DNA of 64,000 nt from Nostoc sp. S4 (lineage in GTDB: Bacteria; Cyanobacteriota; Cyanobacteriia; Cyanobacteriales; Nostocaceae), in contig JAQYWR010000005.1 in assembly GCA_029379225.1 (NCBI GenBank), positions 1 to 64,000 of the forward strand, written 5' to 3'. Positions 1 through 9,410 of the stretch are shown here, one piece after another; position 1 is the first letter of the stretch, and every line of letters starts with the position of its first letter. A program made the translations under genes and the position numbers. The notes beneath the pieces were generated by a model that saw only the letters and a list, made by a program, of their open reading frames with translations, had not been told where the DNA came from and ran no database searches.

Positions 1-181
1 CAGTCATCTGCTCTGTTCTACTTTTATCTTATAATTTTTCATGTCTAGCTACTTAGACTAAATTGCTTGATTTTTAATTCTGTTTTTACAAACCTTTCCT
101 AAGCAAATTTTAGGCGTTGCTGAATCGAGGTATGAAAATCAAAAATTCCATCTCTCAAACTCTTACTCTATGCGCCCACCG

Positions 182-215
182 AAGTTCAGATCGGCGGAAG
201 CCGCCGCTCCGACTT
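182..215. repeat. Dispersed palindromic repeat, copy 1
   Basis: An imperfect palindrome whose core is a CGGCGG stem with a GCTT-type loop, flanked by AAGT...ACTT arms. On the minus strand it lines up over its whole length with the copy at 7413-7450, differing at paired stem positions, and less closely with 7485-7520. It lies just downstream of the LD-carboxypeptidase gene (minus strand). It could act as a 3'-end hairpin, but there is no T-run, so a mobile small dispersed repeat fits better. Confidence 0.75.
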
Positions 216-289
216 CTCTCTGCGTCTGTGCGTGAAACAAATTCATACTTTCACTCACCAACGCCAAATTTTATATAGTGTGAGATTTA

Positions 290-1189
290 TCAATTATTAA
301 TCGTCAATATGCCCTCATCCCCATCTAAAGTTGCTTCTACACCCACTGGTAAGGCTGCATTGGGACTATTATGACCAAAAGGCAAATCAGAGACAATCGG
401 AATACCTAAATCACCCAAGCGATCGCGCAAAACTTCTTCTACAGTAAAGCTAGGTACGTTTGGCGGGGCTTGACAACGAGTGAAACCGCCTAAAGCAATG
501 CCACAAACTTTTGCTAAAGCACCACTTAAACGCCACTGTGTGAGCATTCTATCGATGCGGTAAGGTGCTTCTGTGACATCCTCAAGTGCCAAAATCACGC
601 CATCAAAATTTGGTTGGATTGGCGTACTTAAAAGATGAGTTGCTACTGTGAAATTTCCTGGTAACAAAATGCCACTTGCAATCCCACCACCCCAACCACA
701 ACCTTTAATAGAAGCGACAGGACAACCTTCCACCCAATTAAACAATCGCTCAATTGACCAATCTGGCTCGTCTGCAAGAGTTGTCAATACAGGGGCATGA
801 ACGCCGGAAATGCCCATATTAAAAAGGCTCCACAAAAGGGCAGTGATATCGGAAAAACCAATCACCCATTTGGGAAGTCCTGAGTTTTGTTGCCAATGCC
901 AATTTTCTAAGATGCGGGTGCTACCGAAACCACCTCTAGCGCAGAGGATACCGCAACAATCTGGGTCTTGCCATGCTGCTGCTAGCTGGTTGCAACGCTT
1001 TTCATCTTTACCTGCTAAATATCCCCATTTATCATCTATATTGGGACTGATTTCTACTTGGTAGCCACGCGATCGCCAAATTTCTATGCTTCGCTCAAAC
1101 GCCTCAAATTCTCGTAAAGCACCACTAGGAGCAATGACTCGTAGCAAGTCACCGGATTTTAAGGGCGGTGGTAAGATTTTGGATGGCAT
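290..1189 (-). CDS. LD-carboxypeptidase, peptidase family S66 (LdcA/MccF-like)
   Basis: Predicted serine peptidase of the S66 family, which in bacteria trims the terminal D-alanine from murein tetrapeptides during cell-wall recycling or inactivates microcin C. The 299-residue length is normal for the family. The expected Ser-Glu-His triad is visible: Ser113 in the nucleophile loop GFSDIT, Glu203 in ALEDVTEAPYR, and His273 in LPFGHN. The N-terminal half also has the family segments LRVIAPSG and ARGGFGSTR. No signal peptide is seen, so it should be cytoplasmic. The ATG at 1189 is the natural start. It is a stand-alone gene. LdcA and MccF cannot be told apart from sequence alone; murein recycling is the default inference. 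Confidence 0.88.
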   Translation of the reverse strand: MPSKILPPPLKSGDLLRVIAPSGALREFEAFERSIEIWRSRGYQVEISPNIDDKWGYLAGKDEKRCNQLAAAWQDPDCCGILCARGGFGSTRILENWHWQQNSGLPKWVIGFSDITALLWSLFNMGISGVHAPVLTTLADEPDWSIERLFNWVEGCPVASIKGCGWGGGIASGILLPGNFTVATHLLSTPIQPNFDGVILALEDVTEAPYRIDRMLTQWRLSGALAKVCGIALGGFTRCQAPPNVPSFTVEEVLRDRLGDLGIPIVSDLPFGHNSPNAALPVGVEATLDGDEGILTINN

Positions 1190-1494
1190 GAAAAAAGTTA
1201 GGAAGGGAAAGTTAGGAGTTAAGGGACTGACAAATAAATAAATATCCTATCGCTTTTGAGGCAGGGGGGCAGGGGGCAGGGGGGAAAGTAGGTCGTTTTG
1301 AAAGAGCGAAATTGGATAATTTATTTTCTAGAGTTCCCTAAGAATAAAGACTATAACCCATAACTCCGATAAAATTTTGTTGAATGATTTTCAAAGCGAT
1401 CCTTGAGATGCCGTTTTTTGGTTGTGGGCTGTAAAGCACGTATTAGTAAAAGCGCTAGCCCCACTAGTGACACGCGATTAGCAACAGGGCAGTA
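1190..1494. other. Intergenic region with G-rich run
   Basis: No gene is seen. Around 1261-1288 there are three or more runs of five or six G separated by CA, a possible quadruplex-forming tract on the plus strand. The rest is AT-rich spacer between the 3' end of dnaE-N and the start of the LD-carboxypeptidase gene. Confidence 0.5.
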
Positions 1495-4125
1495 TTATTC
1501 TGGTAAACCCTCAACTCGCATCAGATCTAATTCGCTCTCAAATATTTCATCAATGGGCAACATTTGACCATCGACAGTCATAAATTTATGGTCTTTGGTG
1601 GCGCGAATCACAGAACCATCTTCTAAACAATATTCAAACACTTCTTGCTGTCCGCGATCGTGCCACTGTACCACAGGTTGACTATAAATATTTCCATTAT
1701 TATCAACGCTGTACACATTACATTCAATGCCTTTTTCGACAATTTTGCCAATGGGCAGAAATCCATATTCTACTGTCAATACTTCCGTGTCATAGCTTAA
1801 ACAATATTCAGCAAACTTCAACATTTGCTCAAATAATTCTTCAGCTACTTGTTTTTTCACACCATTTTTTGCTGCACCATCAACGAATTTTTCTCGCTGC
1901 TTTTGCATTTCGGAAACTTTCTTTTTACCCATTGCCCGACGCAACAAATCAGCTTGTCCTAAGGAATATCCAGCCATATCTTGAGCAATTTTCATGATTT
2001 GCTCTTGGTAAACCATGATTCCATAGGTTTCGTCTAATATTGGTTCTAAAATATTGTGTTCGTAATCAATATCTTCTCGACCGTGTTTACGGTTAATAAA
2101 TTTAGGAATCAGTCCTGCGTCTAATGGTCCTGGTCGATAAAGTGCCAAAATTGAAGAAATATCTTCTATATTAGAAGGCTTCAAATCTCGGACTATTTGA
2201 CGCATTCCAGAAGATTCTAATTGAAATATTCCTTCTAACTCGCCTGCTTCTAATAGTTCGTAAGTTTTTCTAACTTCGTTAGGTAGAATAGTATGTTCGC
2301 CTTTGGCTAATATCTTTTGGGCTTTTCTTTCGTCGCGGGGGATTTCATCTGGGTCAATACGATATCCTTTGTTTTCTTCAATTAAATCAAGGGTTTTTTG
2401 AATCAGGGTTAGGTTACGCAAACCAAGAAAGTCCATTTTTAACAAACCCATTGATTCCAAGTCTTCCATGAAATACTGAGTAATCACAGAACCGTCATTA
2501 TTCTTTTGTAGCGGCACAATTTCATCGAGTGGTTCGTCTGAAATCACTACACCTGCTGCATGAACACCAAAGGTTTTGTTAGTTCCTTCAATTCGCATCG
2601 CCATATCAATCCAATGGCGAACTCTTGGGTCGTTATCATATTTTTGTTTAAACTCTAGTTCTGGAGTTGCATCAGAAATCATCACCTTAAGTTTAGTTGG
2701 TTTTCCCCGCACCACAGGAATTAATTTCGCCATTTTGTCAGCTTCCCCATAAGGAATATTTAATACTCTGGCGACATCTTTCAAAACGGCTTTAGAAGTT
2801 AGACGGTTAAAGGTAATAATTTGAGCAACTCTATCTACACCATATTTTTCTGTTACATAATCAATTACTTTATCGCGTTGTTCTATACAGAAATCCGTAT
2901 CAATATCAGGCATAGATTTCCGTTCCGGATTCAAAAAGCGCTCAAATAATAGTCCGTGATGTACGGGGTCAATGTTAGTGATTCGCATTGCATAGGCAAC
3001 TAATGAACCTGCGGCCGAACCGCGCCCAGGCCCAACAGGAATATTATTATCTCTAGCAAATTTGATGTAGTCCCATACAACTAAAAAGTATTTAGAAAAA
3101 CCCATCTGCTGAATCATTTTTAGTTCGTATTCCAATCTTTCTTTGTAGATGGAATCAACTTCATTGCGGGATTTGCGATTTAATCTTTGTAAAAGTCCGC
3201 TCCATGCAACTTCTTCAGCGTAAGTGTCAGCAGTGTGACCAGAGGGAATTGGGGGAGTCGGAATCTGAGGCTCACCCATAATATGGTAAGGCTCGATTTT
3301 ATCTGCTACTTCTTCAGTGGTGGTTACAGCTTCTGCAATTACATCATCTGGTAAATGGTCGCGAAATAGCTGCTTCATCTCTTCGGCAGATTTCAGATAT
3401 TCTGTGCCGCTATAACGCATCCGTTTATCTTCACTAATTAACTTACCAGTTTGAATACATAGCAAAGCATCATGGGCTTCAACGTCAAAACAAGAAATAA
3501 AATGCGAATCATTGGTAGCAACAAATTTAATACCTAATTCTCGGGCAATTTTAACTATTTCAACATTTACAATCCGGTCTTCTTGAGAACCGTGGTCTTG
3601 AATTTCTAAATAATAATCATCACCAAATACATCTTTATACCACTGTGCAACTTTACGCGCTGCATCTGGTCTGCCACTGAGAATCGCTTGGGGAATTTCT
3701 CCACCCAAACAAGCACTGGTAACAATCAAACCTTCATGATATTCTTTGAGTAAATCTTTATTAATGCAAGGACGAGAAAAAATTCCTTTGCCTTGAACAC
3801 CTTTGAGATGGGAAATACTAGTTAATTTGACTAAATTTTTATAACCTTTAGTATTTTTAGCTAAAACAACTTGATGATATCTCGGACGGCGTTCTTGTCT
3901 TTCAATATCGCCGTTAATTACATACATTTCGTTACCGAGAATCGGCTTAATATTTTGACTGCGGCAAATTTTGATCAATTCAACTGCGCCATACATGACA
4001 CCATGATCGGTAAGGGCGATCGCTTTCATGCCCAAGGCGATCGCTCGCTCCACTAACTCTGGTAGCTGACTTGCTCCATCAAGCAAACTGTAGTCACTGT
4101 GAATATGCAAAGGGACAAAGGACAT
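1495..4125 (-). CDS. dnaE: DNA polymerase III alpha subunit, N-terminal part, fused to split intein N-half
   Basis: Catalytic subunit of the replicative polymerase, encoded in two pieces as is usual in cyanobacteria. The product begins with a PHP domain ([14 protein letters not shown], then LTDHG) and continues into the palm, with GRGSAAGS and the catalytic-acid motif MPDIDTDF. It does not run to the usual 1100-1200 residues: after about 774 residues at KFAEY the extein stops and an intein N-half begins. The partner dnaE-C, carrying the intein C-half, is not in this window; the two proteins should be joined by trans-splicing. The ATG at 4125 is preferred over the TTG at 4143 because it starts the conserved MSFVPLHIH and has GGAGG seven bases upstream. 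Confidence 0.96.
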   Translation of the reverse strand: MSFVPLHIHSDYSLLDGASQLPELVERAIALGMKAIALTDHGVMYGAVELIKICRSQNIKPILGNEMYVINGDIERQERRPRYHQVVLAKNTKGYKNLVKLTSISHLKGVQGKGIFSRPCINKDLLKEYHEGLIVTSACLGGEIPQAILSGRPDAARKVAQWYKDVFGDDYYLEIQDHGSQEDRIVNVEIVKIARELGIKFVATNDSHFISCFDVEAHDALLCIQTGKLISEDKRMRYSGTEYLKSAEEMKQLFRDHLPDDVIAEAVTTTEEVADKIEPYHIMGEPQIPTPPIPSGHTADTYAEEVAWSGLLQRLNRKSRNEVDSIYKERLEYELKMIQQMGFSKYFLVVWDYIKFARDNNIPVGPGRGSAAGSLVAYAMRITNIDPVHHGLLFERFLNPERKSMPDIDTDFCIEQRDKVIDYVTEKYGVDRVAQIITFNRLTSKAVLKDVARVLNIPYGEADKMAKLIPVVRGKPTKLKVMISDATPELEFKQKYDNDPRVRHWIDMAMRIEGTNKTFGVHAAGVVISDEPLDEIVPLQKNNDGSVITQYFMEDLESMGLLKMDFLGLRNLTLIQKTLDLIEENKGYRIDPDEIPRDERKAQKILAKGEHTILPNEVRKTYELLEAGELEGIFQLESSGMRQIVRDLKPSNIEDISSILALYRPGPLDAGLIPKFINRKHGREDIDYEHNILEPILDETYGIMVYQEQIMKIAQDMAGYSLGQADLLRRAMGKKKVSEMQKQREKFVDGAAKNGVKKQVAEELFEQMLKFAEYCLSYDTEVLTVEYGFLPIGKIVEKGIECNVYSVDNNGNIYSQPVVQWHDRGQQEVFEYCLEDGSVIRATKDHKFMTVDGQMLPIDEIFESELDLMRVEGLPE
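1498..1803 (-). other. Split DnaE intein, N-terminal half (102 residues)
   Basis: The last 102 codons of dnaE-N. The fragment starts with the nucleophile Cys (CLSYDTEVL, codon 1801-1803) directly after extein KFAEY and contains the block B motif ATKDHKF with its conserved Thr and His. It ends at GLPE. By recall it is close to the fast-splicing Nostoc punctiforme DnaE-N intein, including the segments [12 protein letters not shown] and [15 protein letters not shown]. The complementary half of about 36 residues must come from a distant dnaE-C gene. Confidence 0.95.
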
Positions 4126-4297
4126 AAGCGCCTCCAAGCACAAGCCAAAAATATCTCTAGGGGCTTACCGGATTTTGCAAAGCAACGGGATCTTAGATTA
4201 GCAGTTTTTAAGCAAAAATAAAGCTATTGTTTTTCCGGATTTGTTACTGTCATAAATGTTGTTTTAATAGTTACAGCAGTTAAGCCGCATCTAACCA

Positions 4298-5590
4298 ATG
4301 AGTCATCCAGACAGTACTACTTCGCCTGAAACCAAAGCTAAGCCTTGGTGGCAGCGTATTCCTCTGACGTTACAAATTGTTATCGCTCTAGTAGCCGCCA
4401 TTAGCGTCGGAATTGCCCTTGGTGCGGGAAATCCCAGTCCCAGCAACGCCGCCCTAATCAACAATTTAGCAATTCCGGCTGAGTTGGTGCTAAAGGCTCT
4501 GCGTGCCTTAGCTACACCCCTGATTTTAGTAGCGGTACTGCATACTTTGATGACTACAAATATTCCTGGTAGGGCTGGACGACGGCTATTTGTACTACTT
4601 TTAAGCAATACTACTGTAGCTATCTTAGTCGGACTTTTTGTAGCAAACGTTCTGCGTCCGGGAACCTGGGGCAATGTAGTTACCTCAACAACTACACAAA
4701 TTACAGGTCAAAGTCTTGACCCTTGGGGACTGCTCAAAGATGCAGTACCGGAAGCAGTCCTCAAGCCCTTAGTTGATAATAATGTCATTCAACTGATTGT
4801 AATTGCCTTGAGTTTTGGCATTGTGCTGCGGGGATTAAAATCCGAACAAATTGCCCAAGGTAAGAATGCATATCAGCCAATTGAGGATGTCATCGGGATT
4901 TTGTTTGAAGCGGTAGTCCGCATTCTCAACTGGGTAATTGCTTTGGTACCATTCGCAGTCTTTGGGATTGTGGCTAAAACCGTTGCCAAAGAAGGTTTTG
5001 CCCCCTTTCAATCTTTGGGTGCATTCATTATAGCGGTGCTGGTAGCACTAGCATTACAAGCGTGTTACTACCTCACCAGAGTCAAATTCGGTTCTTGGGT
5101 ACAGCCTTTAAAATTTCTCGCTGGTGGTTCTGATGCCTTTTTGACAGCTTTCTCGACTTCTTCTTCTGCGGCTGCAATGCCCGTAACCTTCGAGGTTTTG
5201 CAAACAAAAATTGGTTTAAGAGAATCTTCTGCTGCCTTAGGGGCATTAGTTGGAGCAAATTTTAATAATGATGGTACTGCCCTTTATGAAGCCATGTCTG
5301 CGTTATATATTTCCCAACTAATTGGGCAACATTTGAGTTTGGGACAGCAAGTAATCGTCATTCTTACTTCGATTTTTGCATCTGTAGGTGCAGCAAATAT
5401 TCCTAATGCTGGACTAGTAACAATGACACTAGTGTTTACTTCTGTAGGTCTACCTACCCAGTACATAGCTTTGCTAGTGACCGTAGACTGGTTTTTGGAT
5501 CGCTGCCGTACAGCAATTAATGTTATGGGAGATATGACTGTCAGTACTTTACTAGACGGTAAAAAGCCCCGTTTTGTAGACGAGGCTTAA
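4298..5590 (+). CDS. Dicarboxylate/amino acid:cation symporter (DAACS family)
   Basis: Inner-membrane secondary transporter of the glutamate/dicarboxylate:Na+ or H+ symporter family (SLC1/GltP-like), 430 residues, typical length. About eight hydrophobic segments are visible. The family signature regions are present: a serine-rich re-entrant loop (AFSTSSSAAAMPVT, about residue 287), GANFNNDGTALYEA, and the C-terminal segment DWFLDRCRTAINVMGD whose Arg/Asn/Asp residues bind substrate and cation in relatives. The gene is divergent from dnaE across a 172-bp gap and is followed by about 1 kb without a large gene, so it is probably monocistronic. The substrate (glutamate, aspartate or C4 acid) cannot be read from the sequence. 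Confidence 0.92.
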   Translation: MSHPDSTTSPETKAKPWWQRIPLTLQIVIALVAAISVGIALGAGNPSPSNAALINNLAIPAELVLKALRALATPLILVAVLHTLMTTNIPGRAGRRLFVLLLSNTTVAILVGLFVANVLRPGTWGNVVTSTTTQITGQSLDPWGLLKDAVPEAVLKPLVDNNVIQLIVIALSFGIVLRGLKSEQIAQGKNAYQPIEDVIGILFEAVVRILNWVIALVPFAVFGIVAKTVAKEGFAPFQSLGAFIIAVLVALALQACYYLTRVKFGSWVQPLKFLAGGSDAFLTAFSTSSSAAAMPVTFEVLQTKIGLRESSAALGALVGANFNNDGTALYEAMSALYISQLIGQHLSLGQQVIVILTSIFASVGAANIPNAGLVTMTLVFTSVGLPTQYIALLVTVDWFLDRCRTAINVMGDMTVSTLLDGKKPRFVDEA

Positions 5591-5714
5591 GCAAGTCAAA
5601 AGTTAAAAATCAAAAGAATGAAACTGAGTTATAGTAGCGAATTTGCTACATAAGTGTTGCAAATAAAGGCTTAGTTTGGCAGCTTTGAGTTAAGTGTTGC
5701 AGCTTTTGATGTAG

Positions 5715-5894
5715 CTAATGCTGCTGAGGGCCTTTGGCGTCACATTCTTTAGTCCAGCAGCGTTCTAGAAGTTGAAGACGCCAAATTAATGCAAAGTGAT
5801 AGGGATTCAATACTAATTTAGTATCACGACTAAATAAGGGCTGGTTCAGATATTGCCAAAGAGGAAATTTAATTTTGATGTGTTTTGGAGTCAT
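5715..5894 (-). CDS. Small uncharacterised protein, 59 residues
   Basis: A short ORF in the otherwise gene-free 5591-6614 gap. It runs from an ATG at 5894 to a TAG at 5715-5717 and encodes a balanced, non-repetitive peptide with segments such as KFPLWQYLNQPLFS, LNPYHFALIWRLQ and LLERCWTKECDAKG. Two cysteines and four tryptophans or aromatic clusters make a random ORF less likely. There is no clear Shine-Dalgarno. I do not recognise a named family; the composition suggests a small soluble protein. Conservation in other Nostocales would decide whether it is real. Confidence 0.55.
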   Translation of the reverse strand: MTPKHIKIKFPLWQYLNQPLFSRDTKLVLNPYHFALIWRLQLLERCWTKECDAKGPQQH

Positions 5895-6322
5895 AAGAAC
5901 GACAAATATTAGAAAAGTTTAGTAGGAATAGTTGACATTTTCTCTAGTAACTGATTGATACTGTTTTTCTAGTTAAAGACTACACTGGGTTTCTACAATT
6001 GTCTTGGTGGCAATTGCGGAAATTCGATAGCTGAATTATGTTGTTTCCGCTTTAATACTTAAATTTGACCTAACTTTTGATTTTTATCTGCAAAACCTCT
6101 GTTTAAATCTCTCGCCTCTAAGTCATCGATTAGCTAATTTTTCTTAATATTTATGAGAGTGATAACTCACTAACAGTTATTAAGACAATAGACAACAGGC
6201 AAGAAGCACTCTTGCAATTAATCTTGTTTTATTGCTACCTTGAGGAGTAAGTTCAAAAATCAAATAGGAGCCTTATAGCTCAATACACTTGAGTTAAGAA
6301 TTTTTAGTATTGATTTTGGCAT

Positions 6323-6350
6323 GTGGAGACGCAAAATTTTGTGTCTCTAC
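6323..6350. repeat. 28-bp palindrome, GTAGAGACG family, copy 1
   Basis: Near-perfect 28-bp inverted repeat with arms GTGGAGACGCAAAA and TTTTGTGTCTCTAC. A diverged 28-bp relative lies at 61166-61193. It sits in AT-rich spacer downstream of panB, with no gene overlapping. It resembles a short palindromic repeat class common in cyanobacterial intergenic DNA. Confidence 0.6.
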
Positions 6351-6614
6351 TGAATATTATTATCTTATAGGTTTGTTTCTAATTCAATAAGAACCAAGTT
6401 TTGAGGATAATTATTAGTGTTAGTTTGTCTAAGGTATGTAACGCCTCAATATTGAATATGATTTGTTAAATAAAGGTTTTCAAATTGTTAAGAAAGATGT
6501 AAATAAGGAATAGCCTAGCAGGGCAGAGGCTTTGACTTTATTCTCCTACCAGGTATACAAATCTTTGTAGAAAATCAAAATCGTGGGATATTTTGGGAAA
6601 TCAAGTCTATTTGT

Positions 6615-7385
6615 TTAGGGAAACTTCCGTTCTCGGACTTCTAAGGCATAATCTTGCACGGCTTTAGTAATCGTCTGTCGCAAATTGGTGTAAACCTTGG
6701 CAAATGGTGGATTCTTTTCTGCAAGACCGAGTACATCTGAGGTAACTAAAACCTGCCCGTCACAGTGAGGCCCTGCACCAATACCAATTGTGGGGATGGT
6801 AAGTTTTTGCGTAATTTGCATTGCCAAATCTGCGGGTATATGTTCTAATAACATGGCAAAAGCACCGGCTTGTTCGAGGGCGATCGCTTCATTTAAAATT
6901 TTCTCACTCGTTTCCTGGGTCTTGCCCTGTTGTCGCAAACCGAGTTGATGTATTGATTGCGGCGTCAAACCCACATGCCCCATAACTGGAATTCCAGCTT
7001 GCACCAAACGAGCCACAGTTTCCACCATTTGTGGATAACCACCCTCTAACTTGACACCTTGCGCTCCAGTCTCTTTCAAAACTCTACCAGCTGAATGTAT
7101 CGCTTGTTGAATGCTTTCCTGGTATGACAAAAACGGTAAATCAACCAGTAGAAAGGCGCGTTTAACTCCTCGACGCACAGCTTTGGCGTGGTAGATCATC
7201 TCATCTAAAGTTATGGGCAGAGTTGTTTCGTACCCTAAAACTACTGCCATCGAGTCACCCACAAGGATTAAGTCTACACCAGCTGCGTCGAGGAGTTGGG
7301 CGATCGCATAATCCCAAGCGGTCAACGCCACAATTGAACGTCCCTGTTGTTTCCATTGAATTAATTGCTGGGTAGTGATTGCCAT
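6615..7385 (-). CDS. panB: 3-methyl-2-oxobutanoate hydroxymethyltransferase
   Basis: First committed enzyme of pantothenate (vitamin B5, coenzyme A) synthesis. It transfers the hydroxymethyl group of 5,10-methylene-THF to alpha-ketoisovalerate to give ketopantoate, in the cytoplasm. A (beta/alpha)8 fold enzyme of 256 residues, as usual. Visible motifs: the Mg-binding [12 protein letters not shown] (about 42-52), [17 protein letters not shown] with the substrate lysine, [10 protein letters not shown] and [15 protein letters not shown]. The ATG at 7385 starts MAITTQQL; a TTG at 7391 would add two residues and is less likely. No panC neighbour is present, as is usual in cyanobacteria where panC is fused elsewhere. 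Confidence 0.96.
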   Translation of the reverse strand: MAITTQQLIQWKQQGRSIVALTAWDYAIAQLLDAAGVDLILVGDSMAVVLGYETTLPITLDEMIYHAKAVRRGVKRAFLLVDLPFLSYQESIQQAIHSAGRVLKETGAQGVKLEGGYPQMVETVARLVQAGIPVMGHVGLTPQSIHQLGLRQQGKTQETSEKILNEAIALEQAGAFAMLLEHIPADLAMQITQKLTIPTIGIGAGPHCDGQVLVTSDVLGLAEKNPPFAKVYTNLRQTITKAVQDYALEVRERKFP

Positions 7386-7412
7386 TGCCAATTTTAGATT
7401 TTAGATTTTGCG

Positions 7413-7450
7413 AAAAGTCGGAGCGCCGGCTTCCGGCGATCTGAACTTTT
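7413..7450. repeat. Dispersed palindromic repeat, copy 2
   Basis: Perfect core stem CGCCGG-CTT-CCGGCG inside arms AAAAGTC...GAACTTTT. Relative to the copy at 182-215 the stem bases change on both sides together, keeping pairing. It lies between panB and the propeller gene, 35 bp from copy 3. Confidence 0.8.
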
Positions 7451-7484
7451 AAAGACGGATTTTGGATGTTTTGTCCTCTCTTAC

Positions 7485-7520
7485 AAAGTTCTGATCGGAG
7501 GAAACCTCCGCTCAGACTTT
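7485..7520. repeat. Dispersed palindromic repeat, copy 3 (inverted relative to copy 2)
   Basis: Core stem CGGAGG-(3 nt)-CCTCCG within arms AAAGTT...GACTTT. It is the same architecture as 182-215 and 7413-7450 with a different but still complementary stem sequence. Two copies in opposite orientation within 110 bp could themselves pair in a transcript. Confidence 0.75.
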
Positions 7521-7580
7521 GCGCTTTATCATTAGTCATTTATTATTTGCTAAGGACACAAGACAAAGGACAAAGACTAA

Positions 7581-8687
7581 TCATTTAACAGCACGACTGA
7601 AAGCAAGATGGGGTTTTGCACTGCTCATTTTAGGCATTAACCAAGCTAGACCTTCACTAGTACCAATCCACAATTTATTGCCGATGTCAGGTGCAAGGGC
7701 AAGAATTCGACTAGAAGGAAGTCCAGCAACTTCGGCGTCTAATACAGCTCCGGTATTTGGATTTAATCGTAACAAACCATTGTGAGTACCGACCCAGACA
7801 CTACCATCTTTAGCAAAACTTACTGCTGTGACGTTACGCCCACGCAGCCGCGTTACAGACCGCAGCACTGCACCTGTTTTCGGGTTAATAACTAGTAAAT
7901 TATTCGGCATTCCCGCCCAAATTAACCCTTCTGGACTGATAGCTAGGGCTTGGACAGTGGTTCCCGGTAAATCTGCGATTCGCTTCATAATTGCAGCACT
8001 GGCAGTATTAACCCGCACTATCCCATCAAGGGTGCCAACCCACAGGTGACCTTCAGCATCCAAAGTCAAGGTATTAGCACTAACACCAGGTAGATTTTTT
8101 AATGTTGTCATAATCAAGCCCTGGTCGGGACTAATTAGGGCTAAACCACTGTCAGTTCCAGCCCACAAATAACCCCGCTTGTCAACTAACAGCGACAACA
8201 CTCGTCTAGAAGGCAAAAATAAATTCTGCGCGGTAATTTCGCTGGTGCGGGGATCTACTCGCATCAGTCCCCCGTAACTTCCTACCCATAGGCGTCCTAC
8301 TTTGTCTTGGGCTAAAGCACCAATCGTAACATTCGGTAAACTCACACGAGAAACAATCTTGCCAGTTTTCGGATCGATCCGCGATAACCCCCGCCAAGAA
8401 CCTACCCAAAGATTACCTGTAACATCTGCCAGTAAGTTGGCGACACGATAATCGGTTTCTGGCGAATTTTCTTGCACTCCCCGTTCATCGGGTAAAAGAT
8501 CTACTCGCGGAGGTGGTGGTGAAGATGAGTAAGCAGGGGTTAAATCAGATGAATTAATGTCAGGGGTTTTTTGTGCCCATCCCATACTTGGTAGAGTTAT
8601 TAACCCTAGCAGGATAGAAGTAATCAATAAACTAGTGCGCTTGCAAAACAATACCACGGTGACATTTCCTTTGAAGACAGTACCCAT
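7581..8687 (-). CDS. Secreted seven-bladed propeller protein (Reg_prop-type repeats)
   Basis: An exported beta-propeller protein of 368 residues. The N-terminus is a signal peptide (basic KR, hydrophobic ITSILLGLITLPSM, cleavage likely after GWAQ). Seven repeats follow of the form LWVGT-x-x-GL-x-R-(V/I)-(N/D)P-x-TG, with cores such as LWVGSWRGLSRIDP, LWVGSYGGLMRVDP and VWVGTHNGLLRLNP. These match the two-component-regulator propeller repeats that form the periplasmic sensor of some hybrid kinases. Here there is no membrane anchor or kinase, so it is a free periplasmic or extracellular propeller. Its ligand is unknown. Starts at ATG 8687. Confidence 0.85.
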   Translation of the reverse strand: MGTVFKGNVTVVLFCKRTSLLITSILLGLITLPSMGWAQKTPDINSSDLTPAYSSSPPPPRVDLLPDERGVQENSPETDYRVANLLADVTGNLWVGSWRGLSRIDPKTGKIVSRVSLPNVTIGALAQDKVGRLWVGSYGGLMRVDPRTSEITAQNLFLPSRRVLSLLVDKRGYLWAGTDSGLALISPDQGLIMTTLKNLPGVSANTLTLDAEGHLWVGTLDGIVRVNTASAAIMKRIADLPGTTVQALAISPEGLIWAGMPNNLLVINPKTGAVLRSVTRLRGRNVTAVSFAKDGSVWVGTHNGLLRLNPNTGAVLDAEVAGLPSSRILALAPDIGNKLWIGTSEGLAWLMPKMSSAKPHLAFSRAVK

Positions 8688-9222
8688 AGCCGTTATCTAA
8701 ACTGGCTTTTGGTTAACTTCAGTGTTCCCCTAGCTGGGATTTTTTAAACAGTCCCCAGCCCCCACACCATTTATGACATTTTGTAAATCTTTCTTAACAA
8801 AATGTTTAAATCTTTATGAAATAACAAATTTAAATAAATAAGTTAAAAACTTTCAAAGAATAACTTATTGAATTCTTGATATATTGTGAAACAAGCTACA
8901 AATTACGTGGTGTGCAATTCTTTTATCTTTTGCTTATCACTCTGCTGAATCTCTGTCAAGTAAATTCTTTTCTGGTATCTTTCCCAATTGATGGGAAGAT
9001 AAAAGGAGTATGGAGGCGGGAATCTATGCCAGCTAGCCCAATCCCCTGAATATCCCAGTTTATAAGAGGATTATCTAAATGCTGCCTGCAAAGTGCGGAA
9101 GTTTTGGTGAAATTGAAAAGGTTTAGTCGGGTGCGAGAAACAGATAAAAAAGAATTTTGATGTGTGGGTAAAGGAAAAAGTAGAAGCGCTAGGTCGTCTG
9201 CCTCTAGAAGGGGAGAATACTG

Positions 9223-9236
9223 GTAAGTAGGGTTAC
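9223..9236 (+). promoter_or_regulatory. NtcA-type binding site upstream of rbcL
   Basis: An exact GTA-N8-TAC match (GTAAGTAGGGTTAC), extended as GGTAA...TTACC, 175 bp before the rbcL start. NtcA (also called BifA), the global nitrogen regulator, is known to bind upstream of rbcL in Anabaena, so position and gene context support the site. By chance alone the six fixed bases are expected every few kb, so the context carries the call. Confidence 0.65.
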
Positions 9237-9317
9237 CACCGCTACCAAAGTGTCCGCCGCCAAAAAACTGCTAACCTCTGCCAAAGGCAACTCTTAACAA
9301 AAATTTTTCCCGGTTTT

Positions 9318-9347
9318 CTCCCTGCTCAAGGGGGAAAGAGCGGGGAG
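9318..9347 (+). promoter_or_regulatory. Stem-loop in the rbcL 5' leader
   Basis: Ten-base-pair stem CTCCCTGCTC / GAGCGGGGAG (one G-U pair) with a purine-rich ten-base loop, 63 bp before the rbcL ATG. No T-run follows, so it is not a standard terminator. It may stabilise the mRNA 5' end or mark a processing site. Confidence 0.55.
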
Positions 9348-9410
9348 AGGGAAAGTTGCACATTACGTGATTTGATAAGTAAAAAGAGTGACTTGTGGGA
9401 AGGATAAAAT

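Larger units (their letters stand above)
8688..9410 (+). promoter_or_regulatory. Long rbc leader and promoter region
   Basis: A 720-bp gene-free region upstream of rbcL, consistent with the long leader and multiple start sites known for Nostocales rbc operons. It contains an NtcA-type box (9223-9236), a strong hairpin (9318-9347) and the rbcL ribosome site GAAGGA about ten bases before the ATG. The promoter -10/-35 elements cannot be assigned with confidence. Confidence 0.7.

Noticed and set aside
1261..1288. Regulatory G-quadruplex
   Set aside because: The G-runs are real, but similar G-rich low-complexity words are common in this type of intergenic DNA and nothing links this one to a promoter.
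4303..4674. 123-codon ORF antisense to the DAACS symporter
   Set aside because: Overlaps the conserved transporter N-terminus and has Arg/Ser/Ala-rich antisense composition.
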